A program made the position numbers and the translations under genes. Positions 35,926 through 45,678 of a DNA stretch of 64,000 bases are shown here, one piece after another (position 1 is the first letter of the stretch; every line of letters starts with the position of its first letter). The notes under the pieces are model-generated. The model was not told the DNA's origin. It did no database searches and saw only the letters and a list, made by a program, of their open reading frames with translations. This DNA is from Candidatus Melainabacteria bacterium (lineage in GTDB: Bacteria > Cyanobacteriota > Vampirovibrionia > Obscuribacterales > Obscuribacteraceae): contig QKMZ01000001.1 in assembly GCA_003242885.1 (NCBI GenBank), positions 186,001-250,000 of the forward strand, given 5' to 3'.

Positions 35926-36742
35926 AATCTGCTTTCTACTGGGCTTCTTACTTGGTCCGATCAAACGACGATATTTTGTTCGATTGATATTTCTCTATAG
36001 AAGGTCCCGGTGCTGGGCATTCCGAGGCAGGCGAAAAGGTAGCAAATACGCCTCGACCCCGTCAAAGATCTGTTGACAACCGGCGCAATTTTCGGCGGGC
36101 GCGAAATAATGCGATTTCTTGGAGAGAGTTAAGGCGCAAGTGGTTGACAGAGTGATCGATATCCGGTAGCGGATGTGTGAGATATATACAGCCTCCGCCC
36201 GTGGTGCTTGTCGTGATTAACGCGGGATAATCTTTTTCGATCACTATGGTTGTCAGTTGTTCCGTGTAACGTAGTGTAAAAGTTCGGTCTTAAGCCCCCC
36301 TAATTTTGTAGGGAGATCCGTTAATGGCGACCTTTTGTTCCTCAAAAGCTGCATATCCAGAAGGTTTCGACCAGATCTAAAGTGGCTATATTTGCACCTG
36401 CTTTTGTTAACGAAACGAAAGAATCACTTGCATAAATACACATGCAAAGGTGTAGCAAATCGGACTGTTCTTTCTCGTTTATCAGTCAAAAAATGTGACC
36501 TTGCAGCTATTCATGCGCCACCAGAGTGACACGCGGTAGATTGTTTGGCGCATGTAAAACGAGTCGGAATGCGCTTCGCGTAAGAGATGTTCTGCAGGGA
36601 GGTTTTGAAGCGTGAGTTGTTTTGGTGCTTTTTCTGTTGAAAAACCCGCATGAACAGCTCGTTCTATGCGTTTTAGCAAAGCGGCTTTACCCGCGTTTTA
36701 CAAACGGAAAAACGTTTCTTTCTCAACCATTGAAAGTGATTG
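35926..36742. other. Long intergenic region, no gene assigned
   Basis: About 800 bases between the RlpA-like gene and the YebC gene. Three short frames (36062-36244 minus, 36335-36529 plus, 36482-36679 minus) have poor starts. The last, 65 codons from a TTG, has protein-like composition (KRIERAVHAGFSTEKAPK) and could be a small gene in the 3' shadow of the YebC gene, at low confidence. No RNA family recognised. Confidence 0.45.
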
Positions 36743-37498
36743 CTAGCTAACGCTTGCCGACAGCAGATCCGCATCCATGTCGAAATTAGCGTAAACGTGT
36801 TGGACATCATCATGGTTGTCGATGACGTCGAGCAGCTTCATTAGCTGTTTTGCGATGTCTGTGTCCGATACTTCAACAGTATTGCTCGGATTCATAGACA
36901 CTTCCGCAGACACTACTTTGAAGTGCTCTGCGAGCGCTGCTTTGATATCGTCAACCTTGAGAGGATCGCAGATCACCACTGCTGATGCGGAATCGCTGCT
37001 GTCGACGTCGTCTGCTCCAGCGCTCAAGGCTTTATCAATCAAGTCGTCTTCGCTGAATTTCCCTTCCTTATCTATAAGGATTTCGCCGCGTTCTTTAAAC
37101 ATCCAGCCTACGCAACCTGTTTCGCCCATGTTGCCGCCGTACTTGGAGAAATAGCTTCGAATGTCGCCTGCAGTGCGGTTTCGGTTATCTGTCGCGCATT
37201 TGACCATGATGGCAACGCCACCCGGGCCGTAGCCTTCATAGGTAAGCTCTTCCATATTATTGCCATCGCCGCCACCGGCGCCCTTTTCGATGGCGCGTGC
37301 AATATTGTCGTTAGGCACGCCTTCTTGTTTCGCCCTTTCAATAGCCTTTCGCAGTCGCAGGTTTCCCGCGGGATCTCCGCCGCCAAGCTTGGCCGCGACT
37401 ATGATCTCGCGCGACATCTTCGCGTACATGACACCGCGTTTGGCGTCGACAACGGCTTTCTGCCTTTTGATTGTTGCCCACTTGGAATGACCGGACAC
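36743..37498 (-). CDS. YebC/PmpR/TACO1-family protein
   Basis: A 251-residue member of the YebC family, which has been described as transcriptional regulators and as ribosome-associated factors relieving translational stalling. The N-terminus SGHSKWATIKRQKAVVDAKR and then GGGDPAGNLRLRKAIE and VPNDNIARAIEKG are diagnostic. I chose the GTG at 37498, which gives the canonical MSGHSKW start and has AGGGAG in front. The frame runs to 37558 but without support. Confidence 0.94.
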   Translation of the reverse strand: MSGHSKWATIKRQKAVVDAKRGVMYAKMSREIIVAAKLGGGDPAGNLRLRKAIERAKQEGVPNDNIARAIEKGAGGGDGNNMEELTYEGYGPGGVAIMVKCATDNRNRTAGDIRSYFSKYGGNMGETGCVGWMFKERGEILIDKEGKFSEDDLIDKALSAGADDVDSSDSASAVVICDPLKVDDIKAALAEHFKVVSAEVSMNPSNTVEVSDTDIAKQLMKLLDVIDNHDDVQHVYANFDMDADLLSASVS

Positions 37499-37822
37499 GA
37501 AACACTCTCCCTGCGATCTACTGACTGTGTGCACCAAGGGCGCGGAATTAATTCGCAAAATCTATTGTACGGCACTGATACGGCGCCTTCATCGTGAGAT
37601 TTGCGGTTGTGAAGTGAGCCGAGCATTTTTGCCGGGCAGATTCCTTATATAAGGATATAAGGATGCAATTGCCATCCTATTTATATGGTTTGAAACGCGT
37701 CCGAATTATCAGGAGGTGCTTGCATCTTTTGTGGCGAAAAGGTCTAGCGCTTAGAAACCTGGATGACATGGCGGTGTTAAGGCGATAACATTCACACACC
37801 GACTGTCTCTTTAGTATTCATC
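37499..37822. other. Upstream region of the TPR genes with AT-rich palindromes
   Basis: No gene seen. It contains a perfect palindrome CCTTATATAAGG (37643-37654) and a near-palindrome AGGATG/CATCCT around GCAATTGC (37660-37678). Together these look like a regulator or promoter region for the TPR operon, but no consensus promoter can be assigned. Confidence 0.4.
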
Positions 37823-37844
37823 CCTCTCCTGTTTATCGGAGAGG
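37823..37844 (+). promoter_or_regulatory. Leader hairpin before the first TPR gene
   Basis: A perfect stem CCTCTCC (37823-37829) with GGAGAGG (37838-37844) and an 8-base loop. It ends 20 bases before the ATG, next to the AAGGTGAGGG ribosome site, so it could stabilise or control the message. Confidence 0.5.
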
Positions 37845-37864
37845 CTTCGCAAGGTGAGGGCGAT

Positions 37865-39766
37865 ATGTATCAGAACCGATCAATTTTCCGCGCAGCTCGA
37901 GTCGCTTTGCTTTTGGCAGGTAGTTTTAGCATAGTGCTTGGCTCTACTTTGATCACTGCAAGCCCGGTGGACGCAAAACGCACCGTGCTTCGTGGCGGCG
38001 TCTTCGTTTATACGGGCGACCCGCGCACAGACGATATGCTCAACCATCGCAAGTATGCAGATGTTGAAGAGCGCTGTCTCGAACAATTGCGCCGTAACCC
38101 CGGCAGTGTTCCTGCGATGATCGGTGCCGGCTGGGCGCAAGGCAAGTTGTTCAAGCTCGATGCAGCTAACGCTAACTTCGACAAAGCGCTAGCGAAAAAT
38201 CCTTCCAATCCGATGGCTCATGCCGGAAAGGCGATGGTTTTGTTCAATCGTTTGCAGTCGTCTTCGCAAACCATCATCAAGCAAAAAGATGCACTGCTTA
38301 AACAAGCCGAAGCGGAAGCCAGACAAAGTATCAATTACGATTCGCGTTTCCCGGAAGCACATTGGACTTTGGGTATGATATTGCGCGAGCAAGGCCGCTA
38401 TGACGAAGCTATCAAAGCTTTCCGCGACGCAACCAACATGGACAGCAATTACTCCGACGGATATTCGGGACTTGCGCAAGCTCAGTTGGACAAAGGTGAT
38501 ATCGCCGGTGCAATTCAGTCGGCAAAAGAAGCGGTCGCAATCAATACAGGCAACTCGACTGCTCACTACGCATTGGGTGAAGCCTATAGACGGCAAGGTT
38601 TGCTTGATGAAGCTCTCAAAGAGTTGAACACCGCACTCTATCAATATCGCAACAGCGCACCTGTTCACCTGTCTATGGGTAAGACTCTGGCAACGCAAGG
38701 CAATACAGTCGGTGCTGTCAAAGAATTTCAGGAATCAATTCGCATCAAAGCGGAAAATCCTGATGCCTACCTCGGTATTGCAGACATCCGCGAAGCTCGC
38801 GGAGATATCGAGCATTCGATTGCGGAGCTGCGCTCAGGTTTGGAAATGATGCCCAACAATGCAGCGTTGCGCGAACGTGTTGCTGATCAACTTTTGCGTG
38901 TTGAAAAGCTCGACGATGCCATCAAAGAATATACGACTGTGATGGATCAAAATCCGAATAACGCTGTTGCTGCTAAAGGTTTGACCAGGGCTTATTACCT
39001 GAAGGCGAACAAAGAAGCTACCGGCGCATTTTTCGTGAGCAACGAATACGAGTCGGCGAAGCGCATGTTGGATCAGGCTGTTCGTTTGAATCCCAACGAT
39101 ATGGAATTGCGTTTGGCTCAAGCAAAGCTGCGTTCGTTGTCCGGTGAAACAGTCGATCTCAATACTATCGGCACACCGACTAATGATGGTGAGCGCATTG
39201 CATATGCAGAAGCGTTGCTCGCTCAGAATAAGTTCAAAGAATCAGATGAGCAAATGAGCAGGGTAATCGGCAATGCTGCTGACGCCAAGCAAACATTTGC
39301 AGTGGCAGACTTGGCTTTGATGATCAAAGATTTGCCCAGCGCTGAAGCTGCCTATCGCAAAGCTTCGCAATTCCCGGGCGGTGCTGAAAGAGCCAAGCGC
39401 GGTATGGATCTGATCGCTAAACAAAAGGAAGTAGCAAGACAAGATCTCACGCTCGCTGACGATCTGGCGAAACGCCAGCAAGTGAAGAGCGCAATCGATA
39501 AGTACAGATCTGCCTGCTATCAAAACCCCAAGGTCTCTGATGCGCGCCTGGGCTATGCAATCTGTCTCGAAAAGGACAGACCAGAAACGCCTGATGAATT
39601 GCGCCTCTCCGCTACTCAATTTAAGGCTTACATGGCTCTAGAGCCGGCATTGCCTGAAAAGGAAGTAGCAAAGATCAATAAGAAAATCGCGTCTCTGGAA
39701 GAGAAAGCCTACAAGCTCGACCAAAAATCCGGCGATACCCGCCGTGGTACCAGACGCCGCTTTTAG
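37865..39766 (+). CDS. Secreted TPR-repeat protein (paralogue 1)
   Basis: A 633-residue exported protein with a signal peptide (VALLLAGSFSIVLGSTLITA, about residues 12-35) and a superhelix of tetratricopeptide repeats. Clear units include AHWTLGMILREQGRYDEAIKAF, DGYSGLAQAQLDKGDIAGAI, and AHYALGEAYRRQGLLDEALKEL shown here only by their consensus W/Y-L-G-x-x-x and GxxDEAI signatures. The C-terminus is basic and ends in Phe. TPRs mediate protein contacts; the partner is unknown. The next gene is a close paralogue after a 54-base gap, so they form an operon by duplication. Confidence 0.88.
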   Translation: MYQNRSIFRAARVALLLAGSFSIVLGSTLITASPVDAKRTVLRGGVFVYTGDPRTDDMLNHRKYADVEERCLEQLRRNPGSVPAMIGAGWAQGKLFKLDAANANFDKALAKNPSNPMAHAGKAMVLFNRLQSSSQTIIKQKDALLKQAEAEARQSINYDSRFPEAHWTLGMILREQGRYDEAIKAFRDATNMDSNYSDGYSGLAQAQLDKGDIAGAIQSAKEAVAINTGNSTAHYALGEAYRRQGLLDEALKELNTALYQYRNSAPVHLSMGKTLATQGNTVGAVKEFQESIRIKAENPDAYLGIADIREARGDIEHSIAELRSGLEMMPNNAALRERVADQLLRVEKLDDAIKEYTTVMDQNPNNAVAAKGLTRAYYLKANKEATGAFFVSNEYESAKRMLDQAVRLNPNDMELRLAQAKLRSLSGETVDLNTIGTPTNDGERIAYAEALLAQNKFKESDEQMSRVIGNAADAKQTFAVADLALMIKDLPSAEAAYRKASQFPGGAERAKRGMDLIAKQKEVARQDLTLADDLAKRQQVKSAIDKYRSACYQNPKVSDARLGYAICLEKDRPETPDELRLSATQFKAYMALEPALPEKEVAKINKKIASLEEKAYKLDQKSGDTRRGTRRRF

Positions 39767-39820
39767 TCCTGAAAAAAGATATCGAAACAAATGGAACGCC
39801 AATTGGAATTGTGAGGAGAT

Positions 39821-41692
39821 ATGCAAAATAGAAAGTTGATCGCAATGTGCCTGGCCCTGGCGGGAAGCATTTCGCTTTCCATGTCGGTAGAGCCTGCGCA
39901 AGCAAAAGAAAAAAAGCTGATCAAGATCAAAATTGAACGTGAAGTGGTGATGGCGGACGAGCTGATGCTCAACGGCAAATTCAGTGATGCTGCAGATCTC
40001 TATCACGCTGTTCAAGCTAAGAACCCTAAGTCCGTACCTGCCACCATTGGTTTTGGCATGGCACTTGCCAAACAGTTCAAGCTGGACGCCGCCGACGAAC
40101 AGTTCAACAAAGCGTTGACGATGGATCCGCACAATGCCATGGCGCACGCTGGAAAAGCGATGGTCATGTTCAATCGCCTGGCTTCGTCCTCGCAAACCGT
40201 GATCAAAAACAAAGAAGCATCACTCAAGAATGCTGAAGCTGAAGTTAGGCAAGGTCTGGCGATCGACCCGGGCATGCCGGAAGCTCATTACACGCTCGGC
40301 ATGATCTTGAAAGAGCAAGGTCGCACCGATGAAGCGATTACTGAGTTTCAGGATGCAACTCGCATCGACCCCAAATACTCGGAAGCTTATTCGGGATTGG
40401 GTGTAGCTCAACTGCAAAAGGATGATGTGACCGGCGCGATTCAATCCTTCAAGGAAGCTATCGCCAACAACTCCGGCAACTCGACTGCTCACTATGGATT
40501 GGGTGAATCGTACAGACGCCAGGGGATGCTTGATGAAGCGCTCAAAGAGTTGAACACATCCTTGTATCAGTATCGCAACAGCGCACCCGTTCACCTCTCG
40601 ATGGCTAAGATCTATGCCGCGCAAGGTAACACCGTTGCCGGCGTACAGCAGTATCAAGAGTGCATCCGCATCAAGCCTGAAAATCCTGAAGCATATTTGG
40701 GCATCGCCGATATTCGCGAAACTCGCGGTGACCTGGAGCACTCAATTGCTGAGTTGCGCTCGGGTTTGGAAATGATGCCGAACAACATGGATTTGAGATT
40801 GCGCGTTGCCGATCAGAGTTTGAAACTTGAAAAGCTCGATGACGCCATCAAAGAGTATCGCGCCTGCATGGACGCCAATCCACAAAACGCAGCTGCCGCC
40901 AAAGGCATCACGCGCGCCTATTATTTGAAGGCAAACAAAGAAGCAACAGGTGCATTCTTTGTCAGCAACGAATACGAATCTGCAAAGCGCATGTTGGAGC
41001 AAGCAGTTCGCTTGAACCCCAATGATATGGAATTGCGTTTGGCAGAGGCAAAATTACGCTCGTTGTCGGGCGAAGCTGTAGATCTGAAGTCTATCGGCAC
41101 ACCGACCAATAATGGCGAGCGTATTGCATACGCTGAAGCTTGTTTGGCTCAAAATAAGTACAAAGACTCCGATGAACAGATGAACATCGTTCTTTCCAAT
41201 TGCACAGACGCCAAGCAAACATTTGCCGTCGCGGACCTTGCCTTGATGATCAAAGACATTCCCAATGCTGAAGCTGCGTACAAAAAAGCTGCGGCGTTTC
41301 CAGGCTCGGAAGAGCGCGCGAAGCGTGGTATCGACATGGTCAACAAAGCGAAGGATCAAGCCAGACAAGATCTGACGTTGGCAGACGATCTTGCTCGCAA
41401 GAAACAGCTCAACTCGGCGATCGACAAATACAAAATTGCTATTTACGAGAACCCGAAAGTCGCCGACACGCACCTGGGTTATGCGATTTGCCTGGAACAA
41501 CTCAAACCGCCGATCCCGGAAGATTTGAGACAAGCATCCACGCAATATAAAGCGTATATGGCGTTGGATAACAGCATCCCGCCGAAAGAGCTCGAAAAAC
41601 TCAACAAGAAAATTGCCTCTCTTGAAGAGAAAGCCTACAAGCTGGAGCAGAAAGGCAAAGACACAAGATCCGGAACCAAGCGCAAATTCTAG
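39821..41692 (+). CDS. Secreted TPR-repeat protein (paralogue 2)
   Basis: A 623-residue tandem duplicate of the preceding gene. It has its own signal peptide (CLALAGSISLSMSVEPAQA) and the same repeat order. Long stretches are nearly identical, for example the segment with KEATGAFFVSNEYESAKRML, while the first 60 residues have diverged. It also ends in a basic tail and Phe. Good ribosome site GAGGAG before the ATG. A strong hairpin terminator follows at 41753. Confidence 0.88.
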   Translation: MQNRKLIAMCLALAGSISLSMSVEPAQAKEKKLIKIKIEREVVMADELMLNGKFSDAADLYHAVQAKNPKSVPATIGFGMALAKQFKLDAADEQFNKALTMDPHNAMAHAGKAMVMFNRLASSSQTVIKNKEASLKNAEAEVRQGLAIDPGMPEAHYTLGMILKEQGRTDEAITEFQDATRIDPKYSEAYSGLGVAQLQKDDVTGAIQSFKEAIANNSGNSTAHYGLGESYRRQGMLDEALKELNTSLYQYRNSAPVHLSMAKIYAAQGNTVAGVQQYQECIRIKPENPEAYLGIADIRETRGDLEHSIAELRSGLEMMPNNMDLRLRVADQSLKLEKLDDAIKEYRACMDANPQNAAAAKGITRAYYLKANKEATGAFFVSNEYESAKRMLEQAVRLNPNDMELRLAEAKLRSLSGEAVDLKSIGTPTNNGERIAYAEACLAQNKYKDSDEQMNIVLSNCTDAKQTFAVADLALMIKDIPNAEAAYKKAAAFPGSEERAKRGIDMVNKAKDQARQDLTLADDLARKKQLNSAIDKYKIAIYENPKVADTHLGYAICLEQLKPPIPEDLRQASTQYKAYMALDNSIPPKELEKLNKKIASLEEKAYKLEQKGKDTRSGTKRKF

Positions 41693-41700
41693 AAGCGTCG

Positions 41701-41721
41701 GGGCGATGCCATGCGTCGCCC
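41701..41721. repeat. REP-like palindrome, GGGCGA type
   Basis: GGGCGA (41701-41706) and TCGCCC (41716-41721) around a 9-base centre containing CATGC. Similar to the palindrome at 41896 and to those at 27931. Confidence 0.55.
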
Positions 41722-41752
41722 GGTCTCGATATCAATTAGAAACTCAATTAAC

Positions 41753-41786
41753 GCGCCCGCGACTTCACGTTGCGGGCGCTGTATTT
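41753..41786 (+). terminator. Rho-independent terminator of the TPR operon
   Basis: Stem GCGCCCGC (41753-41760) with GCGGGCGC (41772-41779). It can be extended inward by G-T, A-T and C-G pairs to 11 bp with a 5-base loop. GTATTTT follows. Confidence 0.7.
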
Positions 41787-41895
41787 TGAGATCGCGTATT
41801 TTCGATACATGTTCAACCCTGATGCAAGGCATATATTCTGAGCTTCGCCTTCACTTTTTTCTTTGAACTTCGGCTTAAATAGCGCATTTCAAACC

Positions 41896-41916
41896 GGGCG
41901 ACGCATGGCGTCGCCC
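41896..41916. repeat. REP-like palindrome upstream of murD
   Basis: A perfect 9+3+9 inverted repeat, GGGCGACGC-ATG-GCGTCGCCC, 24 bases before the murD start. It has the same outer arms as the hairpin at 41701. Confidence 0.65.
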
Positions 41917-41940
41917 CTGCGGAGGCTTTATAATTGGCTC

Positions 41941-43320
41941 GTGACTGATTGGAAAAACAAAAAAGTAACCATACTCGGCCTCGGCAGAAGCGGCATTGCG
42001 GCAGCGCAATATCTCTCAGCAAGAGGTGCGAATGTATTCGTCTCAGATTCGGCCACTGCTGATACTGAAAGACAGGCTCAGGCAGCCGAGGTTGAACGCC
42101 TTGGATGTAAAGTCGAATTGGGCGGTCACAGTGATGCGGCTATCGAGCATGGTACTTTCGTGCTCACCTCTCCCGGCATTGCTCCTCATAGCGCGGTCAT
42201 TCAAAAGGCACGTGCGCTGGGCAAAGAAGTAATTTCCGATGTGGAATTAGCTTGGCGTGAGACCAAGGCTCCTATTCTTGCGATTACCGGTACGAACGGA
42301 AAATCCACAACCTGTGCGCTTTTGAGTTTCATGCTCGAAAAAACAGGTCGTGTTGCACCCGCTTGCGGCAATATCGGTGTTCCGATTCTCAGTCAATTAG
42401 ATAGAAAACCTGACTATCTGGTCGTTGAAGTTTCTTCCTATCAGTTGGACTACACAGCAAACTTCGCGCCGAAAATCGGCGTTTGGCTCAATTTCACCCC
42501 TGATCATGTTGATTGGCACCAGGGTTTGGAAAATTACAAACGCGCCAAGCAAAAGCTTTTTGCCAACCAGCAACACAGTGACTACGCTGTTCTCAGTATG
42601 GACGACCCGGTGGTCAGCCAGCAAATTACGCGCGCCGAAATCTTTCCCTTTAGTTCGCAAATGAATTTGGACAATATGGTCCAAGCCGCTTATGTATCAA
42701 ACGATTTTCTTGCTTACCGAATACGCGCCCGCAATCGCATCGTCTGCGCCGTCAATGAACTGCAAATATTAGGCCAGCACAATGTTGAGAATGCGTTGGC
42801 GGCAATTTCCTGCTGCGCCATTCTCGATGTGCAGCCGCAAGAGATTGAGACTTACATTAAAGAGTTCAAGGGTTTGGAGCATCGGCTCGAGTATGTGGCA
42901 ACGATAGATAACGTCCCTTATTACAACGATTCTAAGGCGACCAATCCTGAATCAGCTATAAAGGCGATACAGTCCTTCCCTGACAAGAAAATCGTGCTCA
43001 TTGCCGGCGGTCGGGACAAAGCGACCTCACTTGATGAATTTGTTGGTGCTGTTAGAAACCATGTAGCAGCTGTTATCCTCTTAGGTGAAGCCAAGGAGAG
43101 ATTTGAGAAAGCGTTAAGGGAGGGAGGATTTAACGACGTTCATGTGGTCGCAGACCTCGAAGAGGCTGTCGACCTGGGTGGGAAACTGAAACTGGGACCG
43201 GTGGTTCTTTCTCCGGCATGCGCCAGTTTCGACATGTTCAAGGATTTTGAGAACAGAGGCCGTGTCTTCAAAGATATTGTCCGCGCAAGACTCGAGATGG
43301 CGCCGTCAGTCCAAGGGTAG
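41941..43320 (+). CDS. murD: UDP-N-acetylmuramoylalanine-D-glutamate ligase
   Basis: Adds D-glutamate to UDP-MurNAc-L-Ala in cytoplasmic peptidoglycan precursor synthesis, using ATP. Visible are the N-terminal Rossmann VTILGLGRSGIAAAQYL, the ATP loop ITGTNGKSTTCALL, HRLEYVATIDNVPYYNDSKATNP shown by its core NDSKATNP, and LIAGGRDKATS. The length from GTG 41941 is 459 residues, normal for MurD. The frame is open back to 41863 but crosses the palindrome. GGAGG lies 15 bases before the GTG, rather far. First of murD-ftsW-murG. Confidence 0.96.
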   Translation: MTDWKNKKVTILGLGRSGIAAAQYLSARGANVFVSDSATADTERQAQAAEVERLGCKVELGGHSDAAIEHGTFVLTSPGIAPHSAVIQKARALGKEVISDVELAWRETKAPILAITGTNGKSTTCALLSFMLEKTGRVAPACGNIGVPILSQLDRKPDYLVVEVSSYQLDYTANFAPKIGVWLNFTPDHVDWHQGLENYKRAKQKLFANQQHSDYAVLSMDDPVVSQQITRAEIFPFSSQMNLDNMVQAAYVSNDFLAYRIRARNRIVCAVNELQILGQHNVENALAAISCCAILDVQPQEIETYIKEFKGLEHRLEYVATIDNVPYYNDSKATNPESAIKAIQSFPDKKIVLIAGGRDKATSLDEFVGAVRNHVAAVILLGEAKERFEKALREGGFNDVHVVADLEEAVDLGGKLKLGPVVLSPACASFDMFKDFENRGRVFKDIVRARLEMAPSVQG

Positions 43321-44512
43321 TGGTGGCCGCTCTCTAAAGGTAGCTCCGCCTTCGAATGAAGGTCCGGAGTTTCGTGGGCTCCCCGATAAAGCTCTCATAA
43401 CTCTCGTTTGCTCGCTGTGCGGCTTTGGTCTCATGGCGGTCTTCAGTGCTTCAGCTCCTGAGGCGCTCTCCAGCTATCAGGATGCAACTTATTATTTGCG
43501 CCGTCAGGCAATTTGCTGCGTGATCGGGCTTTTCGCCATGTTCACGATTAGCCGCTATGACTATAGGCGTCTAAAGAAATGGGCTTGGCCTGTGGCTTTG
43601 GGCGCATTTGGCTTATTGTGTTTGACTCTGGTCCCCGGTATCTCGGTCACCACAATGGGCTCCACTCGCTGGTTGCAGGTCGGTCCGCTGCAGTTTCAGC
43701 CTTCCGAAATGTGCAAAATCGCGTCTATTTTGCTGATCTCTGCCGGTCTCTCCAAGCATTTTTGGTGGCACAGACAAGTTCTGGTGCGCATTGCACTCAT
43801 TCTTTTGATGGCGACAATTGTCGTCAAACAGCCTGACCTCGGAACAGCAATGATGATTTCCGGAAGTCTGGTGGCACTTTTGTTCGCCAGCGGTCTCAAT
43901 CCGCTGCTTATCATTCTGGCTGGTGGTGGTGCTTTTGGATATATGTGGCACCACGTTCAAAAGACGCCTTACCAGATGGCTCGCATCATGAGCTGGTTGG
44001 ACCCATACAAGTATCCGCAGAAAGAGGGCTGGAACGTCATTCAAGCGCAGTATGCAATCGGCTCGGGCGGACTGTTCGGCGTTGGCTTCGGGCGCTCGAT
44101 GCAGAAGCTTTTCTATCTGCCGGTTCAGCATGCCGACTTTATCTTCGCTGTAATCGCTGAAGAATTCGGTTTTATCCCTTGCTGCGTTTTGATTTCTCTC
44201 TATGTCCTCTTTGGCTATTTCGGCTTCAGAACTGCCTTGCGCTCCCGCACTCTCTTTGGACGTTTTCTTGCAATCGGCATCACCAGCTCGATCGTGCTGC
44301 AGGCGTTGGTCAATATCATGGTTACGACCGGCATTGTGCCAGTAACAGGTATCACCCTTCCGTTCATCAGCTACGGCGGAACCTCGCTTGTAATAACCCT
44401 GTCGATGGTCGGTGTTCTTCTTTCAGTTTCCAGAGACAGCGGGCAAATGTCGGAAGACGAAGAATACGATGACGACGACTTGAAGCCTGCGAGACAAACG
44501 GCACGTCAATGA
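43247..44512 (+). CDS. ftsW: FtsW-type lipid II polymerase (SEDS family)
   Basis: Septal peptidoglycan glycosyltransferase with about ten membrane helices. Family motifs are VVKQPDLGTAMMI, IGSGGLFGVGFG, and ITLPFISYGGTSL near the C-terminus. The N-terminal 45 residues are cytoplasmic and basic. The acidic tail (SEDEEYDDDD) is notable. The frame begins at TTG 43247, 74 bases inside murD; the true start may be later, as no clear ribosome site is seen. Rod-shape RodA is a relative, but the murD/murG context favours FtsW. Confidence 0.93.
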   Translation: MRTEAVSSKILSAQDSRWRRQSKGSGGRSLKVAPPSNEGPEFRGLPDKALITLVCSLCGFGLMAVFSASAPEALSSYQDATYYLRRQAICCVIGLFAMFTISRYDYRRLKKWAWPVALGAFGLLCLTLVPGISVTTMGSTRWLQVGPLQFQPSEMCKIASILLISAGLSKHFWWHRQVLVRIALILLMATIVVKQPDLGTAMMISGSLVALLFASGLNPLLIILAGGGAFGYMWHHVQKTPYQMARIMSWLDPYKYPQKEGWNVIQAQYAIGSGGLFGVGFGRSMQKLFYLPVQHADFIFAVIAEEFGFIPCCVLISLYVLFGYFGFRTALRSRTLFGRFLAIGITSSIVLQALVNIMVTTGIVPVTGITLPFISYGGTSLVITLSMVGVLLSVSRDSGQMSEDEEYDDDDLKPARQTARQ

Positions 44513-45654
44513 GTGGTGGCGAGCACCGGCTAATTCTTACAGGTGGTGGCACCGGCGGTCATGTGTATCCGGCGTTGGCGGTTGCCGACGAATTGAAAGA
44601 CGATCCGGAAGTGAAGGCCATCCTTTATATAGGTGCAAAAGGGCATCTCGAAGAACGTCTGGCAAGAGAACGTGGTCTCGATTTCGTTGGCTTTGACGTT
44701 TCTGGTTTGCCGCGAAGTGTTTCACCAAAATTGGTGACTTGGCCGTTTCAAATGGTGCAAGCGATCGGGCAATGCTCCGCGCTTTTCGGGCGTTTCAAAC
44801 CGACTGCAGTTTTGGGTACGGGCGGGTACGCATCGGCGCCACCACTGACTTGTGCGGCTACCTCAGGTATTCCTTATGCAGTGCATGAGCCGGATGCGCA
44901 TCCGGGGCTGGTAAATCGGCTTTACGCTAAGAATGCATCCGTTGTTTCGTGCGGCATGGAAGCAGCAAAAGAGAGATTGGTAAGCAAGGTTGGCGAAACT
45001 GTGTTCAACGGCAATCCTGTGCGCAAGGGTTTTGTCCACATGATCGAGAAAGAGAAAGCCGCACGCCAACTAGGTTTGGTCAGTCATCTGCCTACTCTGA
45101 TAATCACAGGCGGCTCGCAAGGTGCACAAGCGATCAATGATGCAGTTTTTGCCATGTTGCCGACTTTGTTTTCCGACACGAACACAATGCAAGTGATTCA
45201 CCAGGTTGGCGAAAAGAATTTTGCCAATTACAAAGAACAGCTGCCTCACGAAATTTTGACTAGCGCCAGATACTGCTATCGAGCTTATTTCGAGGATCTT
45301 TCTGTTGCTTATGCCTTAAGCGATTTGGCTGTCTCGCGCGCCGGCGCGATGACGATCAGCGAGCTATGTGTAACATCGACCCCGTCTATATTCATTCCAT
45401 ATCCTTTTGCCGCTCAGAATCACCAGGAGCATAATGCACGTGCGCTAGAGGCTAAGGGGGCTGCAACAGTGATATTGCAGAAGGATTTGAATCCAGGCTT
45501 ACTGGCGACGACAGTAAAGTCATTGCTTTTCGATCGCGAAAAGCTGAAGAAGATGAAAGAAGCTGCCGGGCAGATGGGGAAACCCAACGCCGCAAGAGAC
45601 ATTGCTGAGATGCTGAAACGCTTGAGCAGCGGATATCAGAGCAAGTCGAGCTGA
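44509..45654 (+). CDS. murG: UDP-GlcNAc:lipid I N-acetylglucosaminyltransferase
   Basis: Makes lipid II at the inner face of the membrane. At 381 residues it shows the glycine-rich loop LTGGGTGGHVYPALAVADEL, VHEPDAHPGLVNRL, LIITGGSQGAQAIN, and VSRAGAMTISEL with PFAAQNHQEHNA. The ATG overlaps the ftsW stop as ATGA, so translation is coupled. Last gene of the cluster; it converges with a small minus-strand gene. Confidence 0.97.
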   Translation: MSGGEHRLILTGGGTGGHVYPALAVADELKDDPEVKAILYIGAKGHLEERLARERGLDFVGFDVSGLPRSVSPKLVTWPFQMVQAIGQCSALFGRFKPTAVLGTGGYASAPPLTCAATSGIPYAVHEPDAHPGLVNRLYAKNASVVSCGMEAAKERLVSKVGETVFNGNPVRKGFVHMIEKEKAARQLGLVSHLPTLIITGGSQGAQAINDAVFAMLPTLFSDTNTMQVIHQVGEKNFANYKEQLPHEILTSARYCYRAYFEDLSVAYALSDLAVSRAGAMTISELCVTSTPSIFIPYPFAAQNHQEHNARALEAKGAATVILQKDLNPGLLATTVKSLLFDREKLKKMKEAAGQMGKPNAARDIAEMLKRLSSGYQSKSS

Positions 45655-45678
45655 ATAGAAGGCGAATTTGAACAAGAT

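Noticed and set aside
36482..36679. 65-codon minus-strand frame after the YebC gene
   Set aside because: Composition is protein-like but the start is a TTG without a ribosome site; kept only as a remark in the intergenic entry.
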